Source: Rhynchopus euleeides
Taxonomy: Eukaryota > Euglenozoa > Diplonemea > Diplonemida > Diplonemidae
DNA: 64,000 nt
Direction: 5' to 3'
Assembly (NCBI GenBank): GCA_963210315.1
Contig: OY723293.1
Location: 620,001 to 684,000 of the forward strand
Made by a program: the position numbers and the translations under genes. Shown piece by piece: positions 41,794-53,658 of the stretch (positions are counted from its first letter, which is position 1; every line of letters starts with the position of its first letter). The notes beneath the pieces were generated by a model. It made no database searches, was not told the origin of the DNA, and saw nothing but the letters and a program-made list of their open reading frames with translations.

Positions 41794-42999
41794 CTACGTC
41801 ACAGCGGATGCCCCACTCGGGTTAGAGTGTGGGGCCAACTCAGTGCCACTCCGAGGAGGGCGTGAGGCATAGCCAGCGTGGTGCGTGCCGCAACAGTGTG
41901 TGAGTGATTTCGCACTGCTGTGGCAGTCCCCGCACCGGCCCATGCGATGCGTCTTGCAAAATTCCATGGTGACTTGCAAGCCGTCGTTCTTCCCGTGGTG
42001 GTCCCGGCAGCAGTCCTCTTCCGAGAGGCGCCGGCGCCGGCAGTCCACGCAGCGGGGTTTCCAGTGCAGAGCGCAGGTAAGCATCTTCGCGTTCCGTCTG
42101 GCTCCAGGGGGGGCAGTCCGGGGAGCAGCGCCCCGTCGTTCCCATGACCGTCCTGTCCGGGCGTTGGCTTGCCGGCTGCTGGCAGTCCATTGCTGGGCCG
42201 CTTGCTGCCACCCCTCTGGGTAGTGGGGCTGCGGTGCGAAGGTTGCGGCCCACGCCATGCCGCGGGAGTGGAAGGCTGTGTCCCGCTGGTTCAAGCCCGG
42301 GCCTGCCGTGTGCGCTTGGAGGCTGCGCATCACCGACTCGGTGGCTGGGCTGAGCTGGGCTCTCCTGGACAGGCCCCCTGCCACGGTTCCCCCGATCGCG
42401 GTGAGGACAGTGGAGCTCGCAGTGTGGCCACAGTGCCATGGTTGCTTGAAAGTCTTGCGCACCACCTCGCAGAGCTGCCTCAACGAGTGAGCCTTGCCCA
42501 GGATGCTCTTCTGGAAGGCTGCGAAGTCCTGCCGCAGCTGCTCCTGCGAGGTCTCCCCCTGCCTCTCAGCCTCGTCCATGGCGGCGTTGCTCAGGGCGTC
42601 CGCATCGACGTTGAGTTCCCTTTTCACGTGCTCATACGTAAGGGTGATCCGGGGCCCGAGGTCGGCAGCCAGCCGTGCCGTGCTGAGGAAGAGGGGGCGG
42701 AGGGATTTATCGCGGCAAACCGCTTCCCCTTTTAGGTGTCGCAGCACCACCTGCGAGTCACCCCGCACCGTAACGTTCCCCTCAGGGGGCGGGTCGCCCC
42801 TTCTGAGCAGCCGTAGGCCCGCCCGAACCCCTTCGTACTCAGCGATGTTGTTGCTGCGTACGTTCAGCAGAGGGAGGATCTCTTCCGACACCTTGAGGCC
42901 GTCTCGGTAGAGCACCGCACCTGCACCCGCCAGGGCGAAGGGGGTGCCGTTGTCCCTTGCTCCGCCGTCGAAGTAGAGGGTGAGCCCCGGGGATGCGCC
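41794..42999 (-). CDS. RNase HI-domain protein with Cys/His-rich tail (5' end unresolved)
   Basis: The frame up to about 42999 encodes a complete RNase HI fold with the four catalytic acids in order: LYFDGGARDNG (D), NIAEYEGVRAG (E), VRGDSQVVLRHL (D) and NVDADALSNAA (D). This form resembles the stand-alone plant/bacterial type that cuts RNA in RNA-DNA hybrids. A ~200-residue low-complexity linker follows, then a Cys/His-rich end (CVDCRRR ... CCRDHH ... CKTHRMGRCGDC ... CCGTHH). No ATG precedes the domain in frame; a CA-repeat followed by CCCGAG just upstream looks like a 3' splice site, so a first exon is probably missing from this model. It could be a host enzyme or a relic of a retroelement. 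Confidence 0.75.
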   Translation of the reverse strand, partial: GASPGLTLYFDGGARDNGTPFALAGAGAVLYRDGLKVSEEILPLLNVRSNNIAEYEGVRAGLRLLRRGDPPPEGNVTVRGDSQVVLRHLKGEAVCRDKSLRPLFLSTARLAADLGPRITLTYEHVKRELNVDADALSNAAMDEAERQGETSQEQLRQDFAAFQKSILGKAHSLRQLCEVVRKTFKQPWHCGHTASSTVLTAIGGTVAGGLSRRAQLSPATESVMRSLQAHTAGPGLNQRDTAFHSRGMAWAATFAPQPHYPEGWQQAAQQWTASSRQANARTGRSWERRGAAPRTAPPGARRNAKMLTCALHWKPRCVDCRRRRLSEEDCCRDHHGKNDGLQVTMEFCKTHRMGRCGDCHSSAKSLTHCCGTHHAGYASRPPRSGTELAPHSNPSGASAVT

Positions 43000-44745
43000 C
43001 TCGGGGTGTGTGTGTGTGTGTGGGGTGCGAGGGGGTGGGGAATGGGTCTCGACTCAGCCTGATACACTGGAGCATTCCACACATTGCACCCCCCCCCCCC
43101 TCTCCCCAAGACACACATTCTGGTCATTTTTTTTGCTTTGCGGTCTTTGCGTTCTCTCCAACAACAGCTCCTCCTCCTCCCCCCGCGCAACAGAGGCAAC
43201 CGGACACAGAGAAGTGGGTGAAGGAGTCAGAGTTTTGCCACACACACGGCGAGGGCCCTCCCCCCCCTCCTGCGCCTTTTATATTTTCAACGCACGCTGC
43301 ATGCCAGCTTCGCACAGGCAGAAAAGATCGTTTTCGAGTCGTATTCTCATCTCAAACTGCCCTCAATCATGCAGAAGGGGGCTGTGGGGTATCCTGTCGC
43401 TCCATGTCAATACTGCATCAGGTTTGCCGCCTATTTTTGTTAGGGACGGCCCACTCTTCCGCAGAATTGATGTTTGGGGGCAAACCCCGCACACACACAG
43501 CACCCCCATCACCCCCCCCCCTCCCCTTCCTCGTTCTCCATCCTTAGTCCGCCGTCGCCTCTGTGGCGAATACACAGTGCTTCTATGTGATGCTTGCAAA
43601 CCAAAAACAAACGCGTTGATTTTTGTTTTTTTTCCTCTTCCGCAGATATTGGGCAACAATTCCGCCTGCAATGGGTAAAAAAGTGAAATTGGAAGGAAGA
43701 CTGGGGATGGGAAGGAGGGCGGGTGCGTGATTGTCGAGAGCGAAAGTAAAGCAAATATCCCAACACCCTCGAGCAAGGCTGGGAGAGGGGGGGAGTGGGA
43801 GGGAGGGAGGGAGGGAGGGAGGGAGGGGGGTGCGGGAAAATGTCTCTTGTTGCTGCTCCCTGACCCCCCCCCCACCCCACTGTGCTGGATCGACAAGCGA
43901 CAGCGAAAACCGCGGCAACAAAACAAACCGCCTCTCTCGATTGTGTTGTTGGACCGCAGATCCCCCCCCCCCCACTCTTTGTGTACACCGTTCCACCCCA
44001 CCCCACTCCCCCAGTCTGATGAAGTCGTGTGAGTGGGGGCGTCCGCAAGATCCAAGCAAAATAAAAAATAAAACGCCGAAAAAAATCAGGAGGGCTGCGC
44101 AGTGGGCCAGTGACAAGAGATAACACTAAAAGCGGGGGTGAAGACACAGCACACACGCATTGTCGCAAAATATATAAACTGGCAGCAGTCGGGTTTTGAC
44201 TGGGGGGGCTGGGGTCGTTTTGTTGCAAAACTCTTGGAAGGGTGAGGGCCTATATTCCGCCATGCAGAAAAGCGTGTCTAGTCACAATGTAGGCGGCACA
44301 CTGAGACAGGGCGACACACAGAGCAAGGGGGAAAACCCCACCGGCCCCCGCCCAACCGCCCGCCGGGTCCGCATTTTTGATTTTTTTTGATTTCGCCCAC
44401 TTCAGCAAAGCCAGGGTTGCCATGTTGTTGCAGTTGCAGGGAGCTCATCCACAACCACCTTCCCCCCTTCTCTCTTCTTGATTGTTTCATTGAGAACACA
44501 CATGACGGCCCTTTTCTTTGGACCACCGGAAATATCCTTCTCTGCAAAGCCACCGAGTTTCCTAGAAGCAAGAGGTGTCAGCGGACCGGGCAGGACTCGA
44601 CATTCGGGTTGGGCCAGCACAAGCGGGCACGTGTGGGTGTTTTGGGGCAACTGGGGGGAGGCATCTGTAGTCTGCACTCCGCCCGAGCTCCGCCGCGATG
44701 TCACGCTCTGGAGGTCGGTGCGGCAGAAGTCGCGGGGTTTGGCGC
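43000..44745. other. Low-complexity intergenic region
   Basis: Contains GT, GGGA and C-run tracts (43010-43100, 43795-43830, 43865-43975) with long but compositionally biased ORFs on both strands. The first exon of the RNase H gene may lie in its lower part. No other gene is supported. Confidence 0.55.
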
Positions 44746-47209
44746 TCAGTCCTCCTCCTCCTCGTCCGACTCGGCGTCCTTCTTCCCAGCGCGCTCCTTC
44801 GCGGCGTCCTTCTCCTTCTTGCGCACCTTCTTCCCGTCGTCCGTCGCCTCCTGCATGAAGAAGTACTGGTTGCGGGACTTCTGCTCCCTGTCCTTCACCG
44901 AGTCCTTCTTGTTGATGCGGGGACGGAAGTTGTCCGGGTCGCGGCGGAAGGTGATATTCAGGTGCTTCAGGAAGCGGTTCATCCCCTCCAGCAGGGTGGA
45001 CGGGGGCAGTGCGGTGGCCTCGATAGACGGCTTGCCCTCGTACACAATGACCTTGTCCGCAAGGTACGTCGCCATGATGAAGTCGTGCTCCACGATGAAG
45101 GCCGACTTCTTTGCGTGCAGGATGAACCGCTTGATGACCTTTGCTGCCACCAGACGCTGCTCGGAGTCGAGGTACGCAGACGGCTCGTCGATCAGGAAGA
45201 TGTCAGCCGGCTTCCCGAGGGCAAGGCACAGAGCCACACGCTGCAGCTCACCACCAGACAGCACCTGCACATCCTGGTCGATGATGTTGTCGATGTTCAG
45301 CGGCTTGAACACGTCCGTCTGGAACTGTGCGTGCATGTAAGAGTCGTTGATCTTCGCCTGCAGCAGAGCCTTCACAGGCCCCTTGAACTTCGGCGCAATC
45401 GTCTGCGGCTTGAACGAGATGTTGAACTCCGACATCTCCACGTCATCCTCGTCGGGCTTCAGCACACCCGCAATCATCTTGATGAACGTGGTCTTGCCCG
45501 TCCCGTTCTCGCCCAGCAGCACCACGATCTCGCTGTCGGTGAACGAACCCCTTGTCACGTTCAGCTTGAAGGCACCCTGTGTGCGCGACATCGTCGGGTA
45601 CTCGTACCGCGAGTTGCCCTGGTGCAGCATCTCCTCCTCGGCGTCAGCGATCTGCGGGTGGGTGAGATGAGAAGGTTGAAGCGTTGCAACACATCAGTGA
45701 TAGGGGTTTGGTTCGAAGCCTGCGAGTGGTGCTTTTCACAACAGCGCATGCAGGCAATTAGCTTGTTGTATTTGAGTGCTACGCTTTCTGCCGAAAACAC
45801 AACAATGTTAACAACATACCTTGAAGCTGAGACCCGTCTCCCTGAAACGCAGGTTCTCCGTCGGGACGAAACCCTCCAGGAAGATGTTGATGCCTTCACG
45901 CACGGAGAAAGGCATCGTCACCACACCGTACCCACCGGGCTTGCCGTACAGCACGCAGATGAAGTCACTGTGAAGGGGGTGGATATGGAAGGCGCATTGG
46001 CATGGTGGCCCCGACAAGGTGAACGTGAATACAAGGCACTTTGATACATCATGGCAGCACAGCGCGCGTCAACATACCTGAGGTAGTCACAGATGGACAG
46101 GTCGTGCTCCACCACAATGATGAAGTTCTTGTCCTGAATCAGCTCGCGGATGGTCACGGCCGCAGCAATACGCTGACGCACGTCAAGGTAGGAGCTGGGC
46201 TCGTCAAACATGTACATGTCAGCTTTCTGTGGTGTGTGTTAGGTTGTCGATCCCGAGGCTGATGCAAGCTCAACACGCGAGAGCCGATTGGTGATATTGG
46301 TAGGTATCAACCTCGCTGTGTCAAAACCTGTGCCAGTGATAAATCAACCTATGCCAATGATCCTGGTTCCTCGCAATTTGTGTGGATGCACTTTAAATTG
46401 GAGGCCCCGTCACGTAAAGACAACAGGCTTGTTGAGGACGGGTTTGCACAAGGTGGTGACGTGGTTCACCCAGACAGACAATGCCATACCTGCACACACG
46501 TCGACGCAATAGCGAAACGCTGCAGCTCACCACCGGACAGCTGCGACAGGTCGCGCTCCATCACCACATCCAGCTCCAGGTCCTTGGCGTAGTGCGCCAT
46601 CATGCCACGGTCGTCACGTGTCTTCAGCACATCCTTGACAGTCCCCTTCACGGAGCGCGCAATCTGGTCCACGTACTGGATCTTCGTCACCGCCTTGATC
46701 TTGTCCTCCAGCACCTTCTGGAAGTACGACTGCAGCTCAGACCCACGGAAGTACTTCAGCACCTCCGACCACTCCGGCGGGTTCTTGAACCGCCCCAGGT
46801 TGGGCTTGATCTTCCCTGCAAGGATCTTCAGGGCTGTGCTCTTCCCGATACCGTTTGTCCCGACCAGACCCAGCACCTCACCAGGGCGGGGCAGCGGCAG
46901 CCTGTGCAGCTTGAAGGAGTTGGGGCCGTAACGGTGGGTCGTGAAATTCTCCAGCGACTTGGGCAGGTTGATGATCTGGATCGCCTCGAACGGGCACTTC
47001 TTCGTGCAGATGTTGCACCCGATGCACAGCTCCTCAGACAGCCACGCGTGCTTGCTGGTGGGCTCTACCTGGATGCACAGCGCACCGCCACGCACCACCG
47101 GGCAGAACTTCTTGCACTCCTGCTTGCACCGACGCGGCTTGCACTTGTCCTCGGACACGATGGCCACACGGGACATCTTCCCGTCATCCTGCTGCTTCTT
47201 TTTACTCAT
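44746..47209 (-). CDS. ABCE1: ABCE1/Rli1 ribosome-recycling ATPase
   Basis: Four exons (46490-47209, 46078-46226, 45820-45967, 44746-45651) join in phase to 640 residues from the ATG at 47209. The N-terminus carries the two 4Fe-4S motifs, [16 protein letters not shown] and [16 protein letters not shown]1 has [21 protein letters not shown] and [12 protein letters not shown], the last split by intron 1. NBD2 has [21 protein letters not shown] and [16 protein letters not shown]1 splits post-termination ribosomes and acts in initiation; it is essential in eukaryotes and archaea. All three introns (263, 110, 168 nt) start GTATG and end AG. The C-terminal ~40 residues are a Lys/Glu-rich extension beyond the usual ~600-residue family length. 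Intact. Confidence 0.96.
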
Positions 47210-48904
47210 CTTCCCTGTGTGCCCCTCCTGTGGGTGGCTGTGGGTGAATGCATGCCGCAACATACATAAGCTTTTTACAAAGTGTTTGTGTCACTTAGCA
47301 GGAGCAGCAACTGCCTTCAGACACATCGCAATCACGCCACCACGCAGGGATGATGGCAGTCAGGGAATGTGGGTGGGGGTGGGCGGCACATTCACAGCGA
47401 GCCATGGACTAAGAAGCTGTGAGGGTTCCTGGGGGAACCCTCTGCAGCGCCCCGACCAGATCCCCCCCCGCCCCCCCTGAGAACTGTTGCTTTGAAGAAG
47501 AGAAGGAGAGGCGAACTGAAAAATACCAAAAAAAAACACGCCGCGAATCACTCAGCAAGAACCCCTAACACTCCAACTCCCCTCCCCCCCTCACCCACCC
47601 TCCATCGTGCGAAAGATACTCATCGTCACATATGAGGTGTGTGGAGCATAGTCAGTGAATGGATACAAGAGATGTCTCGAAAAGGGCGAACTAAACAAAC
47701 TGACTAACCGATTGGGGGCCCTCGCTACCAAGTGTGACTGAGTGAGAAAAAGTGAGAAGTCAGCCATGTTTGGCTGAAAACTGACGACTCGTGACTCAGT
47801 GACTCGTAGCGAGGGCCCCCATTGGCTGGCAATAAAAAGAGGGAAGGCCGGTCATATGTGGGGCAGGTGGGGCACGGGGTGGGAGGGGGGGGAGGGGAAG
47901 GGAGATGGGTCCACTCTGCACACCCTCTATCTCTGAAATTCTCTTTTTGTTGTTGCTGGAGGAGGGGGTGGTGGTGGTGTTTGGTAGCCGGCCCGAGTCG
48001 TCCGACCCCCATACCCCCCCCCCCCGTTGTCTGCAACATAACTGGGGGCCCTGACTAGCCAGATCTGCTGACTCGCCCGGGGGAACGGACTGCCGTGTTG
48101 TGAACCCACCATCCGCACATCTATTTCTGACACATGTGTTCTCCAAGATGACATGCACCCACACCCTACACCCACACTCCCCTGGGCAGCTCTGAGCAAC
48201 GAAATGCTACACAACACCGTCATCACGTTGTGAGCTGTCATAAGTCGCATTGCACACACTGGTCGGAAGGGTACCCAAGTCTCGCTCTCTCTCGGTGAGG
48301 AGGGAGAGACAGGCTCGGCAAGGGGGTTCTGGTGTTGGGGTGGTTGGGGGGGGGGGGGGGGTAGTGAAATAGAGGTAGAAGGGAGCACAAGAATGATCAC
48401 CCTTCACTTGTTGGGGGGGGGGGGGGGCTGTGTGTGTGCAAAATTTTGCTCGCATTTGAGTTTGTCTGTGCAGACAAAAGGGGGGGGCAAGTCTTTTCTT
48501 TATAAGTTTTGTGGTAACAACCGGCACACGCCACTGGGACCAACAGGGGGCTGGCGCCCACACAGCAGGGCGGAGGGCAGCCACACCCCTCTTCCCAGCG
48601 GGATGCCTTTATTATTATTTTTTTGGATGCATTCTTTTTGGGCGCCAAAACAACCCAACAACCACCACCTCTGTCGCCCCCAAAAAAGATGCCACCCAGC
48701 AAAGGGATACTCCCAGCTTCCCCCACCCCACCCCACCCCCCCCCTCCCCACATCTATTGACACGCCGCCCACCCACCCCCCCACCCCCCAAAGGCTATAA
48801 TCTAGAACCCACACACAGTATACAGCATAGGTACAACACTCCACCCTTCCCCCTCCCCCTCCCCCCCACTGTACACAACCCCCGCATCGCACCACCAAAG
48901 CAGC
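47210..48904. other. Low-complexity intergenic region containing a MITE
   Basis: Spacer between ABCE1 and the PDZ/ART-like gene. Apart from the MITE at 47714-47820 it holds G and C runs (about 47885-47910, 48343-48361, 48413-48427, 48735-48790) and no supported ORF. Confidence 0.6.
47714..47820. mobile_element. MITE, copy 1 (107 bp)
   Basis: Ends are inverted repeats, GGGGGCCCTCGCTACCA on the left and GTAGCGAGGGCCCCC on the right, flanked by ATT on both sides (3-bp target duplication). The inside carries AAGTGTGACTGAGTGAGAAA, also found in the second copy at 57490. Confidence 0.8.
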
Positions 48905-51900
48905 TCACGGGGAGGCCCCCCAGAAAGCGTACTGCGTCTGCACCCCTGGCGGCTGTGCCGCCAGCAGGGGCTGCGCGAAGGATGGCATCGCGGAGGCCAT
49001 CCGGGCACCCTGGGCTGTGCTGCTCCTCTGCGTGGCGGGTGCTGGGAGGGGGGTCGGGGCAGCGGTGTTGCCTATACTACCGCTGCTGCTGCGGGGCACC
49101 GCACTGCCTGTTGTCTGGCCCCGCCCTCTCCCAGCAGGGGGCATCGGGGGCCACGGCGCGGGCGACACCTGCGGGGAAGCCGCGACAATCCCGCCTGGCG
49201 GACGGGCGGAACGCCCAAACTGCCCATCAACCTCCGACACAGCAGAGAGCGTGGTTGATGTGTCCGACGCAAGCGACCCGCCACCGCCCCCATCCACCTC
49301 GGAGACAAGCCTCACGAGGGGCGACCCCTCCGACATGTCTGCCCCGTTGTCCTCCGAACCCGAGAAGCCGCGCGGCAGCGGGTTCGCCTCGACAGACACA
49401 GTGGCATCATGCTCCCACACGCCCTGCCCCACCGCCGCCACCCACCCCTGCTCCTGGTGGGGCAGATGCGCCCCGCCAGCCTCGGCAGCAGGGTGCTTCT
49501 TCGCCGCCGCCAGCCCCAGGGGCTCTTTGAACCCTTCGGCACGTTTATACCGCCTCCGGGGGCCCCTCCCCTTCACCTTATACGCCAGCTTCCCGACAGC
49601 CCACCGGTTGCCATCGGAGAACAGCTCATACACCGCAGACACCCCGCCGTCACCACCGCTGCCGGAGAAGAGCGACAGACCCCTCTGCCGGTGGCCCTCC
49701 CGCCGCCACCGGGGGAAGGCATCGCCACCCGCATCCTGCCCGACCCCATCGCGCTGCATGCGGCGCCGCGACGTGCTGCCGCCACCGCTGTCGGAGACCA
49801 GGCGGTAGATGCCTTCGAACTTGGGGTGGTTCGGCGCCACGACGAGATACTCCTGGGGGGGGCGGCGCACGCCCCCACCCCCACCCCCGCCCCGCCCTGG
49901 GGGAAACACCGGGGCCGAGGCAGAGGCAAGCCGGGGGCGGGTGCGGCGCTGCTGCTGCTGTTGCTGCAACACGGAGGGCGGCGTGTGTCGCTGCTCCGGG
50001 TCTGCCAGAGGAGGGGGCGCCCTGACACCACCACCACCACGCTGCCTGCCGGGCGACTCCGACAGGTCACGCGCGCTGCCCCCAACGGCGCGGCGCTGCG
50101 GCTGCGCCGGGGCGAGGGGCAGAGGGTGAGGTGTCCCGGAGAAGCTCAAGCTCTCCTCCCTGCCCGTGGGACGGGGTGCCGGGGAGGCTGCGGGAGAGGG
50201 CACCGCAGCCGGGCGCGTCGTGCCCCACTGCCGGACCACCGCAGAGGGGGTGGGCCCCGCTGCCTCGCCGGCGGAGCCGGCGGCGCTGCCGCCGCTGCCA
50301 CGCCCGCGGGTGGGGCAGAAGTGGATGTCGATCAGCACGATGGTCGCACTCCCCTCCTGCCTCTCGACAACCGACACGACTTTAAACGGGGTGAGGGCGG
50401 GGATCAGCACCTCGCGGTCCTCACGCGCGTCGCGGGAGAAGCACGACATGTCAACCCCCTGGGGCGCGGTGAACCTCACCACCGCCAGGATGGCGCAGGC
50501 AAATCCCCCCGCCGCCCCTCCCTCCGAGCCAGGCTGTGCGGGCGGAGCCCAGGCCCAGAGAGGCGACTCGGCGACATGCTCGGATTGCGTTGCGGAGAAG
50601 GGCTCTGCGAAGGCGACAAATCCCCCGACACTGTCATTCCACCCCTCGAGGAAAAGGGCTGGCGGATCCGCCAGCATGCAGTAGCAGACAAACGGGGTGT
50701 CGAGCAGAGGGGTGGCTGGGCTGCGGTGCTGCTGCTGCTGCCCGCCGCCGCCCCATGAGGCGGCGTGCCCAACGGCATCCCCGAGAAATTTCCGGTTCTG
50801 CTGGAAAAATCTCGGGAGAATTGACCCGCCGGGGGTCCCCCCGGGGCTGATGCTGCCACCCAACCCCCCCCTCTGCTGCTGCTGCTGCGGGGGCCACGAC
50901 TGCTGCGCATCCCCCCCGGGCTCCGCCCCGGCGAGGGACTGCAGGAGGGCCGCCACCGCACTCCACTTCGAATCGGTCAGCGAGAAGCCCCGGTTCCCCC
51001 CGGGCTCCCCCTCGGGGAACCCCAGGGCGGAGTCCAGCTCTGCCGGGCCCATCGCATACAACACCAACACCGCACGCTCCATGTGGGAAAGGGGGTGGCC
51101 TCCCAGAAGCAGACATGCGTCGGGGTCTTGAGAGAGCTGGCCTGCGAGCCCTTTGAGCGTCTCCTCAGGGGCGTGGCCCTCCGGGAAGCAGAGGTTGAGG
51201 ACGAGCTCTGAGAAGGCTGCCTCGTCGAGAGCGGGGCCCGGCTCTGGCATGGAGGCGTATTTTGCGGCGTGGACTGCGCGGATGGAGTCACGGAGCTCGG
51301 TGAGGGTCCCCCAGCTGGCGGGGTGCGGCGGGGGGGCGAACCGCGACAGCCTGGAGCGGCGGTGGAGGGTCAGAGCGGCGGCTTCGGAAATGCTGGACGG
51401 GACCCCGCGATGCTGATGCTGGTGATGCTGCTGCTGATGCGGATACCCCTCCGACGGCGTCGCAGGGGAGGGCGGAACCCTCTGCGAGAAAAAGCTTGTC
51501 GTCGACGCCCTGTCCTTCTCCCCGGCAACCCCAGGCGACAAACCCCCGGGGCTTGGGATGCCCTGCCGATGCTGCTGCTGCTGCTGGGGCACCGAACCAC
51601 CTCCTGCACCTGGGGGCTGTGGTTTCTGCTGATGCTGCGACCCTTCGCCACTCTCACCCACAGGGGTCTGCTGATCCGCAGGCGGTGTGGTGGCGCCGGC
51701 ATTGCCTCCCGGCTGGGAGTCCCCTTCCTCAGGTTTGGGGGTGTCCTGCTGCTGCGCAGCAGCGGTGGCAGTGTCAGCGGCATCGCCTGGAGGGGCGGCC
51801 TCGCCCTCTGCGCCTTCCGGGGATGGGACCTGTGGCGGAGGTGCCACGCTGTCAGGAGGGGGCTCTGCGTCGTCAAACGTTGTGAACTTCATCCGGAACT

Positions 51901-52288
51901 CCATCGCGTCTTGGTATTTCAGGAGGTCGTCGCGGGTTGCCACAGGGGTGTCCTCGATGAAGGTGATGACCTGACCATGGTATTTCGCCAGCCCGTTGCG
52001 CTCTGCGAGCCCTCCAGGTGCGGCCTTCCCCGCAACCAGCACCTTCTGCCCTGTGTCCTCCAGCGTGTCAGGGATGAGCTCCAACCCCAGCTTCTCACCC
52101 TTGAACCCACGCTTGATGACCACCTCTTCCTGTGGCCAGTCCTCCTCGGGAAAGGGATTGTCGCCCCCAGCGGCGTTGGTTTTGTTCTCGCCGTCGCCCT
52201 TCTTCGGATTGTCGCCGCCGCCGCCGCTGCCCTGCTCCGACCCGGCATCGCTGTCGTCTCGCTTCCCCCGAGCGCAGCAGCCGCCCAT
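48905..52288 (-). CDS. N-acylated PDZ protein with ADP-ribosyltransferase-like domain
   Basis: The ATG at 52288 gives 1127 residues and starts MGGCCARG, a consensus for N-myristoylation plus palmitoylation; the open frame upstream (to 52495) lacks such logic, so this start is preferred. Residues ~54-139 form a PDZ-like domain (GEKLGLELIPDT, GGLAERNGL). A long Pro/Gln/Gly linker follows. Residues ~395-658 pattern-match a mono-ADP-ribosyltransferase: SHMERAVLVLYAMG, then VCYCMLADPP where the first conserved Arg is expected, FAEPFSATQSEHVA for the Ser motif, and EDREVLIPALTPFKVVSVV for the (Q/E)-x-E loop. Loss of the Arg and D in place of the first Q/E suggest altered or no activity. The C-terminal half is disordered apart from a small domain (FEGIYRLV ... 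AVYELFSDGNRWAVGKL). Probable location: plasma or flagellar membrane, inner face. No introns. Confidence 0.75.
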   Translation of the reverse strand: MGGCCARGKRDDSDAGSEQGSGGGGDNPKKGDGENKTNAAGGDNPFPEEDWPQEEVVIKRGFKGEKLGLELIPDTLEDTGQKVLVAGKAAPGGLAERNGLAKYHGQVITFIEDTPVATRDDLLKYQDAMEFRMKFTTFDDAEPPPDSVAPPPQVPSPEGAEGEAAPPGDAADTATAAAQQQDTPKPEEGDSQPGGNAGATTPPADQQTPVGESGEGSQHQQKPQPPGAGGGSVPQQQQQHRQGIPSPGGLSPGVAGEKDRASTTSFFSQRVPPSPATPSEGYPHQQQHHQHQHRGVPSSISEAAALTLHRRSRLSRFAPPPHPASWGTLTELRDSIRAVHAAKYASMPEPGPALDEAAFSELVLNLCFPEGHAPEETLKGLAGQLSQDPDACLLLGGHPLSHMERAVLVLYAMGPAELDSALGFPEGEPGGNRGFSLTDSKWSAVAALLQSLAGAEPGGDAQQSWPPQQQQQRGGLGGSISPGGTPGGSILPRFFQQNRKFLGDAVGHAASWGGGGQQQQHRSPATPLLDTPFVCYCMLADPPALFLEGWNDSVGGFVAFAEPFSATQSEHVAESPLWAWAPPAQPGSEGGAAGGFACAILAVVRFTAPQGVDMSCFSRDAREDREVLIPALTPFKVVSVVERQEGSATIVLIDIHFCPTRGRGSGGSAAGSAGEAAGPTPSAVVRQWGTTRPAAVPSPAASPAPRPTGREESLSFSGTPHPLPLAPAQPQRRAVGGSARDLSESPGRQRGGGGVRAPPPLADPEQRHTPPSVLQQQQQQRRTRPRLASASAPVFPPGRGGGGGGGVRRPPQEYLVVAPNHPKFEGIYRLVSDSGGGSTSRRRMQRDGVGQDAGGDAFPRWRREGHRQRGLSLFSGSGGDGGVSAVYELFSDGNRWAVGKLAYKVKGRGPRRRYKRAEGFKEPLGLAAAKKHPAAEAGGAHLPHQEQGWVAAVGQGVWEHDATVSVEANPLPRGFSGSEDNGADMSEGSPLVRLVSEVDGGGGGSLASDTSTTLSAVSEVDGQFGRSARPPGGIVAASPQVSPAPWPPMPPAGRGRGQTTGSAVPRSSSGSIGNTAAPTPLPAPATQRSSTAQGARMASAMPSFAQPLLAAQPPGVQTQYAFWGASP

Positions 52289-53658
52289 GATGAGGCGGGG
52301 CGGCAGGCTGCGGGCAGTGCGGTTTGTATTTTGCTGTTCACACCATGGTCTGCGAGTGGCAAGCACCCCCTGCCCTGCTGCGGGCCAGGGGGCGGGGCGG
52401 TGGGGTGCGAGATGCCTTGGAGGTGTCGTGTAAGGGCATCCTGCAGTGGTGGTGGTGTGGGGAGCGTGGCGATGTTCAGTTGGCGAGCAAAGCACACGGC
52501 TTGCCAGGGGTGCGTGGTAAACCCGAAGGTAAAGGTACAGATCCCATGATAATGTGATGTGCCCCCTGGGAAGGGCGTTGCTGTGAATATGTGGTTTTGT
52601 GTTGCTCTCTCATGCGCCCAAATCTCCTGCGCGCGCGGTCCACTCCCCTCTCGGCCGAGGAATGCCGGTGTGAATGCGTGTGTGTGGATGGGTGGTGAGG
52701 TGCAGTTGGCATCGGAATGTGCAAAACAAAAGCCTGGGCACTGGGATTTGCGGCGGGCTCCTCACGCCCCCTCCCCCATTTTTTTGTTCGTGCCGTGGCC
52801 AACAGAGAAACGCGACCTGCCCCGCAGTGGTTCGCGCTGTGGCTGCGCACTTTTTTTTGCCATGTCTTGACACCCCCCCCTCCCCTCCACCCTCTCCTCT
52901 CTCCCACACCGGTCGTCATGGCGTTCACTCGTTTGTTTTTTTTTGGTTTTTTCTTCTCCTCTGCCAACCCGCCATCGTTTTTTTTGTGCCGTTGTCATTG
53001 TTTTCGCCGCCCATCCACCGACACCTCCAGCAGCATTCGACTTGATGAAAGGAGAGGCAATTTAACCTCATGCCTCATGAATGTGTTTCGGCCAGCATGT
53101 TTGTCTTCCATTATCTTTGAGCAGTGAGTGGCACAGTCGCGAGCGAGGCGTTGGTTCCTGTCCCACTTTGCCCACTCCCTTTGAAACACAGACACAGCAG
53201 TTCGGAAGATGGGGAATCGACGAAGAAATGCAACTTGAGAAACAAATCTCATCTCGTGTCAGAAGGGATGCGAGATGTAGAGAGCACCAGACACGCCCAG
53301 AGACAGAAGGGGAAGACAGGGTGGGGACACACATGGAGCGGCAGCGGTGAGGGCAGGCGAGGGGGAGGAAGGAGTCCCCCCCCTCTCATCCCCTCCCCCC
53401 TCCACCCCCCGTTCCCCCTGAGCACAAAACCCAGCAGGGCCCTCGCAGGGGACTTCCCCAACAAAAAAAACCGCCCCCTCCTCTTGCAGTAGCATGCCTG
53501 CTCGCTCCAGCTCCCGAAAAAAACACTCTCCCACCCCCCCCCCCCTCCCACCCTGAACACTTCTACAGTCCCACACCCATGGCCTGTCCCCGCACAGGCA
53601 CAGGTGGCCCATCCCTACCCACCCCACTCATCAGCAGTAGAAGTCACGTTGGTGCCGT
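52289..53658. other. Intergenic spacer
   Basis: Upstream of the PDZ gene. Contains T-runs (52930-52990), C-runs (52872-52880, 53370-53410, 53535-53550) and no supported gene. Confidence 0.6.
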
